DNA from: Planctomycetota bacterium
GTDB taxonomy: Bacteria > Planctomycetota > Planctomycetia > Pirellulales > Pirellulaceae
DNA length: 50,129 nt
Assembly (NCBI GenBank): GCA_027622275.1
Contig: JAQBZB010000026.1
Coordinates: 1 to 50,129 of the forward strand
Direction of reading: 5' to 3'
The translations under genes were made by a program, and so were the position numbers. Below the pieces are notes generated by a model. That model was not told the DNA's origin, did not search any database, and saw nothing but the letters and a program-made list of their open reading frames with translations. Below are positions 45,340 to 50,129 of the stretch, piece by piece (the first letter of the stretch is position 1; every line of letters begins with the position of its first letter).

Positions 45340-46152
45340 ATGCCTCGGCTTTCCATCAACGAGCTAACTACCTACCGCTGGTCGTTCGAAGAAGATGTCG
45401 AGCACTACACGGCGGCCGGCATTCAGTCGCTGGCCGTGTGGCGTCATAAACTTTCGGACTTCGGCGAAGAAAAGGGAATGGAACTGCTCGTTGAAAGCGG
45501 CCTTGCCGTCTCCAGCCTACAGTGGGCTGGTGGCTTTACGGGAAGCGATGGCCGAACTCATCAAGACAGCATCGCTGATGCCCGCGCGGCGATCCAGCTC
45601 GCCGCGGATATGCACGCCGAGTGCCTGATCGTTTACAGCGGCAGCGGTGCCGGGCACACGAACAATCATGCCCGGCGACTGTTGACCGGGGCGTTGAAGC
45701 GGTTGCTGCCGATCGCCTGCGAATTCGGTATTCCGCTCGCGATTGAACCGATGCCATCGCGATGTGCTTCAGAGTGGACATTCTTGACGGACATCGACGA
45801 GACGCTACGGCTGTTCGATCAATTCGACTCGCCGCAACTCAAGCTGGTATTCGACACGTATCACTTTGGCCACAACGAAGCGATCCGCGAACGCCTGAGC
45901 GAACTCGCGCCGCGGATTGGCATCGTGCAATTGGCCGATGCCAAAGAACCTCCCGGCGTCGAACAAAATCGATGCCGATTAGGCGACGGCACGATCCCGC
46001 TTGAAGCGATGATCTCGTCACTCGTTCATGCCGGCTACGGCGGCTACTTCGACGTCAAATTGATGGGCGAAGAAATCGAAGCTTCCGACTATGCCGAGTT
46101 GATCGCGCATTCAAAAGTCTCGTTCGAGCAGCTGACGTCGACCGTTGTTTAG
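45340..46152 (+). CDS. sugar phosphate isomerase/epimerase-like TIM-barrel protein
   Basis: The 270-residue form begins MPRLSINELTTYRWSFEEDV, the expected first strand and helix of a xylose-isomerase-like TIM barrel. Likely metal ligands are Glu in IAIEPMPSR, Asp and His in LVFDTYHFGH, and Glu in FDVKLMGEEIEA. No signal peptide is present, so it is cytosolic. Substrate unknown; relatives act on ketoses, hydroxypyruvate or inositol derivatives. The frame is open back to 45241, and 45298 is another possible start, but the family pattern fits 45340. The TraB-like gene ends 128 bases upstream. Confidence 0.78.
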   Translation: MPRLSINELTTYRWSFEEDVEHYTAAGIQSLAVWRHKLSDFGEEKGMELLVESGLAVSSLQWAGGFTGSDGRTHQDSIADARAAIQLAADMHAECLIVYSGSGAGHTNNHARRLLTGALKRLLPIACEFGIPLAIEPMPSRCASEWTFLTDIDETLRLFDQFDSPQLKLVFDTYHFGHNEAIRERLSELAPRIGIVQLADAKEPPGVEQNRCRLGDGTIPLEAMISSLVHAGYGGYFDVKLMGEEIEASDYAELIAHSKVSFEQLTSTVV

Positions 46153-46163
46153 CCCGGCTTATT

Positions 46164-46271
46164 CATCAGCCGCCTGGCGCTAGCCTGCGGTTCTCTTTTT
46201 CATCAGCCGCCTGGCGCTAGCCTGCGGTTCTCGCGAACATCGAAAGAACCGCACGCTAGCGCGTGGCGGCT
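46164..46271. repeat. two direct copies of a 32-bp repeat and one inverted relative
   Basis: The unit starting CATCAGCCGCCTGGCGCTAG occurs at 46164-46195 and again at 46201-46232, and an inverted diverged form (GAACCGCACGCTAGCGCGTG...) is at 46246-46271. It follows the isomerase-like gene and lies between two convergent genes. A related phrase (GGCGCTAG) recurs near 48446 and 48569. Confidence 0.7.
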
Positions 46272-46371
46272 CATTTGCGCCGTGTTTTTGGCAAGCTGGC
46301 CGTAACTCTTTGTTGCCAACGCAGGTTATTAAGAATGCTGACCGTTTCATGAATAATCCGGTTTAGCGGCC

Positions 46372-47856
46372 TCAATCGGGGATCAACTCCAGGCACACCA
46401 ACCGATCGTCACCTCGCACGTACAGCAACCCGTGCGACAGGATCGGGGCCGCCCAGGCCGGATGCTTCAACAGCGGGCGCGGTTCGAACGCGGGATTCGT
46501 TGCTTCCCGAAGCATCATCATCTCCGAGACCAATTCGTACTTCTTCGGGTTGGCGCGAATCAGCTTCAAACTTCCATATTCACCGAGCTGAACGAAGTGG
46601 CCATCGACATACAGCAGCGACGAGCGTTCGCGCGTTTCCGGCGGCAGTTGCGCGATCCACTGCACCTCTCCAGTCTTCCAATCGATGCACCGCAAGTCGG
46701 CATCCGGCTCGTTCCGCCCACTGCACGCGTACAAGTTTCCGTCGAGATGGATCCCCGTGTTCCAATGCGTCATCATGGCCTTCGGTTTGCGGGGGCTCGG
46801 ATCGTCCGACCAGACGAGTTCGTATCCGCCCGGCTTCACCGCCAGCAGCGAGCTGCCGATCGTATAGGTTTCCGAAACAAAGACTTCATTGCCGGCGACG
46901 ATCGGTGTCGCCGCATTCACGCTTTCCAACTTGATCGACCGCCAGGGATACTGAAAGTCGACTTTACCGCTCGCCGGTTCAAAGCCGACCAATCCGCCGC
47001 GTGCGAACATGAAGCACCACCGGCGACCGTTGATCGTTGCCAGCTGCGGCGACGAGTAACTGGCAAGTTCATCCGTAATCTCGTATTTCGCTTCGCCGGT
47101 GAGCTTGTTGAAGGCGACAATCCCCGTCCCATTGCCTTCGATCCGCCCACCACTCTCGTACAGGCCCGGGCTCCCCGGCGGGCTGCCGCCAACCATGCAA
47201 ATCAACAAGTCGCCTTCGATGATCGGCGTGCTGCCGATACCAAAGAAATTCTGACAGACGCCGTACTTCGTGTTGACGTCCAACTTCCACAACACTTCTC
47301 CGTTGCCGGCTTGCAAACAATGCAGCATCCCTTCGGCACCGTAGATATAAACCCGCTCGCCATCGATGACCGGCGAGCAACGCGGCCCGTTGTTGTATCC
47401 CAGCAGATCTTCGTAGTCCGTCGGATACTGAAAGCGCCACAGCTCCTCGCCCGTTTCCGCCTTGAGGCAAAGCAACGTCGCTTTGTTGCCTTGTCGCTCG
47501 GACTGGTACAGCCGCCCTTTGCTGATACTGCCGATCCCATAGCCGGTGTGCAGTTCTCGCTGCCAAACAATCTTCAATCCCCGCTCGGGCCACGGCGAAA
47601 TGATGCCGGTCTCAGACGACTTGCTGTCGCGATTCGGTCCCAGGAAGTCCGGCCAGTCGACTCCCTTCTGGCGTGTCCACAGATCCGTTAACCCATCGGG
47701 AGCACTGTCGGACGCCGCAGGCTGTGGCTGTGGCTGTGGCTGTGGCTCGGTCGCGGTTGTCGGCGAAGTTGTATCATCCGCCGTCGTCGGACCACCGTTC
47801 GCACAACCGAAGAGCGCAGTCAGCACGAACATCAGTAATAGGTTTCGTGTTAGCAT
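46372..47856 (-). CDS. lipoprotein with PQQ-type beta-propeller (BamB-like fold)
   Basis: From ATG 47856 the 494-residue product starts MLTRNLLLMFVLTALFGCANGG, with a lipobox LFGC. A Thr/Pro/Gln-rich linker contains PQPQPQPQP, encoded by a hexanucleotide tandem repeat. The rest reads as PQQ-like propeller repeats (LLCLKAETGEELWRF, LHCLQAGNGEVLWKLD, DLRCIDWKTGEVQWIAQ). Such proteins often sit in the outer membrane or periplasm; whether PQQ is bound is unknown. The frame is open to 48006, but that part overlaps the divergent ArfB gene and lacks a signal, so I use 47856. Confidence 0.83.
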   Translation of the reverse strand: MLTRNLLLMFVLTALFGCANGGPTTADDTTSPTTATEPQPQPQPQPAASDSAPDGLTDLWTRQKGVDWPDFLGPNRDSKSSETGIISPWPERGLKIVWQRELHTGYGIGSISKGRLYQSERQGNKATLLCLKAETGEELWRFQYPTDYEDLLGYNNGPRCSPVIDGERVYIYGAEGMLHCLQAGNGEVLWKLDVNTKYGVCQNFFGIGSTPIIEGDLLICMVGGSPPGSPGLYESGGRIEGNGTGIVAFNKLTGEAKYEITDELASYSSPQLATINGRRWCFMFARGGLVGFEPASGKVDFQYPWRSIKLESVNAATPIVAGNEVFVSETYTIGSSLLAVKPGGYELVWSDDPSPRKPKAMMTHWNTGIHLDGNLYACSGRNEPDADLRCIDWKTGEVQWIAQLPPETRERSSLLYVDGHFVQLGEYGSLKLIRANPKKYELVSEMMMLREATNPAFEPRPLLKHPAWAAPILSHGLLYVRGDDRLVCLELIPD

Positions 47857-47988
47857 CACGGCTGATCCCTCTTTCTCGCGGAGTCGTGTCCGAATGACGA
47901 TTCGTGCAACCATGCTAATATAGCCTTGTTGGCCGGACTCGCGTAGACTTTGCACCGCCAGCACCCTCCGCAAGCCAAGAATTCTCCG

Positions 47989-48411
47989 ATGCTCGAAGTC
48001 AATCATCGTATCTCAATCCCGCTGAAACAGTTTGCCTTCACCTTCGCCCGCAGCAGTGGTCCCGGCGGCCAGAATGTCAACAAAGTCAACAGCAAGGTTA
48101 CGCTGCACTGGGATGTAACCACGTCGCCGAGCCTGCCCGCGGACGTCCGCGTCCGTTTCCTCGCCCAGTACCCGCGCCGCATCAACAAGAGCGGGCTCCT
48201 TGTTATCAGCAGCGAGCGGTTTCGTGACCAAGGCCGCAACGTCGCCGACTGCACCAACAAACTGCGCGATTTGATTCTCGCTGTCGCCACGCCGCCCAAG
48301 AAACGTCGACCGACCAAACCAACCAAGGGTTCCAAAGAGCGCCGCCTCGCCGGCAAACGCGAAAAGGCTCAAAAGAAACAAGAACGCGGAAAGAACTGGG
48401 CCGGCGAGTGA
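47989..48411 (+). CDS. arfB: alternative ribosome-rescue factor ArfB (peptidyl-tRNA hydrolase)
   Basis: The 140-residue protein has the release-factor GGQ motif in SSGPGGQNVNKVNSKV (about 24-39) and a basic C-terminal tail (KKRRPTKPTKGSKERRLAGKREKAQKKQ) that in ArfB enters the empty mRNA channel of stalled ribosomes. The length equals that of the Escherichia coli protein. It hydrolyses peptidyl-tRNA on nonstop ribosomes. A TTG at 47950 would add 13 residues; the ATG at 47989 fits the family. It is divergent from the PQQ-propeller gene. Confidence 0.93.
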   Translation: MLEVNHRISIPLKQFAFTFARSSGPGGQNVNKVNSKVTLHWDVTTSPSLPADVRVRFLAQYPRRINKSGLLVISSERFRDQGRNVADCTNKLRDLILAVATPPKKRRPTKPTKGSKERRLAGKREKAQKKQERGKNWAGE

Positions 48412-48471
48412 CCCCCGTGAGTTGACCGCTGCTCAGCGAGCCGACGGCGCTAGCCCAATGCCACTCACTTG

Positions 48472-48537
48472 GTAGTGGTGGCTTCCAGCCGCCACCTGAT
48501 TTCACGGGAATTTGTGGCGGCTGCAAGCCACCACTAC
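48472..48537. repeat. palindrome with 24-bp arms after arfB
   Basis: Arms 48472-48495 (GTAGTGGTGGCTTCCAGCCG...) and 48514-48537 pair with a single mismatch around an 18-base loop. It begins 60 bases after the arfB stop codon. Confidence 0.75.
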
Positions 48538-48675
48538 GTCCGATTGTTACGCGAACTGAATGGCATTTGGCGCTAGCCGCCACAGAACCTGACCTGGCCA
48601 GTGTTCTCGTGGGAACAAATGAGTTTCTCGGCCAAAAGCTGGCGTCAGAATATCTCCGAAATATCGGCCTCCGTC

Positions 48676-48735
48676 GTAGCTGCGGTCGCCAGACCGCAGG
48701 CTTCCAGCGGTCCAGGTTCTGGCGAACCTAGCTAC
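48676..48735. repeat. clustered small hairpins in the integrase remnant
   Basis: GTAGC at 48676 and GCTAC at 48731 close a region containing the hairpins TGCGGTCGCCAGACCGCA (48681-48698) and CCAGGTTCTGGCGAACCT. It belongs to the family of gene-edge palindromes and replaces the expected catalytic part of the integrase. Confidence 0.55.
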
Positions 48736-49158
48736 AGCGGACACGCCCATGTCAGGTTCCCTGGTCTCGCTGCCGGTGTCTCTCACCACGCACACTTTGA
48801 ACGACGCCCCGTCGCCCGGCATGGTGAGACCCGCGTCGATGTCGGTCGTTTCGCTGCCGGCGGGAAACGAATCCACCACCGGCACCCGCTCCGGCTGCTT
48901 GGCCCGCACGGCATCGATTTTCACTTCCTTCTTCAAGACCTGCTTGTACAGGAACAGCAGCGCGGAAAAGGCTTGATTCTGCGTGCTGGCCGAGACCTTT
49001 CGCTCGACGGCCAGATGTGTCAGAAAGCGATTGATTTCCGCGTCGGCCATTTCCGCCGCATGTACCCACCCGCCGTCGGCTTGTTTGTGAAACCGCAAGA
49101 ACTGTTCGATCCAACGGAGATACGCTTCTTCGGTGCGGATCGACATGTGCTTCGCACG

Positions 49159-49295
49159 GGCCTTGATCGGACCTTTGTGCAAGTAACCCGAAGCGTAAGC
49201 GAGGACGGCGCTGGTTTCCACCTCAAATCCTCGCTCACGCATCGGGTTACGATGGTCGAGTTGCTCGCATTTTTCGCAAAGGTCCGATCAAGGCC
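49159..49295. mobile_element. 137-bp MITE with 19-bp terminal inverted repeats
   Basis: Terminal repeats GGCCTTGATCGGACCTTTG (49159-49177) and its exact reverse complement (49277-49295) enclose an inner palindrome (GTAACCCGAAGCGTAAGCG... and its inverse). Both ends are flanked by the same nine bases, CTTCGCACG, at 49150-49158 and 49296-49304, a target-site duplication. Removing the element and one duplicate restores an unbroken integrase frame (MRAK-HMSIRTEE). It codes for nothing and needs a transposase in trans. Confidence 0.85.
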
Positions 49296-49575
49296 CTTCG
49301 CACGCATCAACTGTCGAGTCTCTTCCAGCAGCGGAGATTTCCGCGGCCGTGATTATACAGGCGTCTGCATAATCTGCTTTCCTCGAAGTCCGTCTAATCC
49401 CAGAAATCTGTCGTCCATGATTGACACAACCGCAGCAGTATGCAGAATGCTGTCCAGCCTGAAAAGTACAGACGTCTGTAGAATATATGTTATACCGCCG
49501 AACACTTGAACCACTTGTGCGGGTCGGTGGTCGATGTGATGGACGCTTTACTTCCAAACTGGTTGGAGAAGGTCG

Positions 49576-50115
49576 ATGAAACGAGCAATCGCTGCCCTAG
49601 CGGCAATCGCCCTCTGTGCCGTCTGCTCCGTTTATGCGGACTACTCAGTGTGGGATACAGGAACGTGGCCCGAGAGTTGGCCGAAGGAACTGGAGCCGCT
49701 GCGAAAGCAATCGCGAACTTTCGGGGGGCCAAAACCCCCAGAGATGCTGCACTATGCAATCGCGTTCACCAAGCGGGATGAGTTTGAGTCAGCCTGGCCG
49801 CATCTCCTGAGGATCAAGTCCAAGGGTGCCCCGATCGTTCTGAGGCGGGGTCCGAGTTTCTGGCTGGGTGACAAGGTCACGGCAGGGGTTTGTGTCCACA
49901 CTCCGCCTGCAGGCGAAGCCCCGATCGCCGACGGGAAGGATGCGAAGAGAAACTGGGAAAGGACCATCTACATCGAGCTGATTGTGGATGGAGAGATCGT
50001 CGACCTGAACCATATCTTGCTGCCACCGGATACTCCGATCATCGACGAGCGTTTCAAAGAAGGCATAAATCCGGTAGCCGGGACGGTTGCCCGTCCCGGC
50101 CCCGACACCACCTAG
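49576..50115 (+). CDS. exported hypothetical protein
   Basis: The 179-residue protein has a clear signal peptide (MKRAIAALAAIALCAVCSVYA, cleavage before DYS). The mature part of about 158 residues contains a Trp-rich N-terminus (SVWDTGTWPESWPKELEPL) and mixed strands, with a single Cys in AGVCVH and an acidic C-terminal half. No metal site or known domain is visible. GGAGAAGG lies a few bases before the ATG. Stop TAG at 50113-50115. It seems to be a single-gene unit downstream of the integrase remnant. Function unknown. Confidence 0.75.
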   Translation: MKRAIAALAAIALCAVCSVYADYSVWDTGTWPESWPKELEPLRKQSRTFGGPKPPEMLHYAIAFTKRDEFESAWPHLLRIKSKGAPIVLRRGPSFWLGDKVTAGVCVHTPPAGEAPIADGKDAKRNWERTIYIELIVDGEIVDLNHILLPPDTPIIDERFKEGINPVAGTVARPGPDTT

Positions 50116-50129
50116 CATGCGGGTCCGCA

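Larger units (their letters stand above)
48547..49338 (-). pseudogene. integron-type tyrosine integrase remnant, interrupted and 3'-truncated
   Basis: Reading the minus strand, LLEETRQLMRAK (from about 49338) leads into HMSIRTEEAYLRWIEQFLRFH and FLTHLAVERKVSASTQNQAFSALLFLYKQVL, the N-terminal SAM-like domain of integron-integrase-type recombinases. A MITE splits the frame exactly between MRAK and HMSI. After about 48875 (QPERVPVV) the expected catalytic domain (R...HxLR...Y) is absent; the open frame runs on to 48547 through palindromic repeat DNA with no recombinase motif. It is therefore inactive. Confidence 0.75.

Noticed and set aside
46164-46271. CRISPR-like array
   Set aside because: Only two direct copies separated by six bases plus an inverted form; no spacers and no cas genes.

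Overview
The window looks like chromosomal DNA of a planctomycete, probably of the Pirellulaceae/Pirellulales type. This rests on gene content read from the translations: a DUF1501 plus DUF1549/DUF1553 pair, a multihaem PA14 cytochrome, a BBP7-like barrel protein, a DUF2330 protein, CehA/McbA-type PHP hydrolases, and an ECF sigma factor followed by an anti-sigma/VIT/vWA giant protein. There are no rRNA genes, no recognisable tRNAs and no CRISPR array. Gene boundaries are unusually rich in palindromic repeats.

Left part (1-22 kb): a very large membrane protein; an operon of a five-haem secreted cytochrome and a beta-propeller dehydrogenase-like protein; a nucleotidyltransferase-fold protein; a secreted PHP-type hydrolase; a DUF2330/HEAT protein preceded by a gene broken by an in-frame TGA; and a minus-strand run of DUF1501, DUF1549/DUF1553 and a Tat-exported alpha/beta hydrolase.

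Centre (22.4-31.1 kb): the main result. Eight consecutive plus-strand genes encode a complete ubiquitin-like conjugation pathway: a beta-grasp modifier ending in Gly-Gly plus four residues, an E2 with HPN and catalytic Cys, a JAMM peptidase, an E1, a second JAMM peptidase with two membrane segments around a coiled coil, a second E2 whose catalytic Cys is replaced by Gly (UEV-like), and two membrane-anchored proteins ending in a prokaryotic RING-like zinc finger (candidate E3s). The E1 N-terminus and the tails of both E2 proteins carry the same short acidic-hydrophobic motif, similar in style to SUMO-interacting motifs. A transglutaminase-fold protein lies just upstream. E1/E2/JAB/RING neighbourhoods in bacteria are known from comparative genomics. 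The E2/UEV pair, the membrane anchoring of the ligases and one protease, the shared tail motif and the repeat-derived end of the modifier are the parts I would pursue.

Right part (31.2-50 kb): the sigma/VIT-vWA pair; a secreted two-repeat protein; a CehA-type pseudogene with an in-frame TAG and a lost 3' end; a fused acyl-AMP ligase/acyl carrier/alpha-oxoamine synthase with a 59-residue gene behind it; a BBP7-like protein; TraB-like, sugar isomerase-like and PQQ-propeller proteins; ArfB; and an integron-type integrase remnant interrupted by a 137-bp MITE with 19-bp terminal inverted repeats and a 9-bp target duplication.

Several palindromic families lie directly against stop codons, and in at least two genes (the modifier and the ECF sigma factor) the stop codon is inside the repeat.
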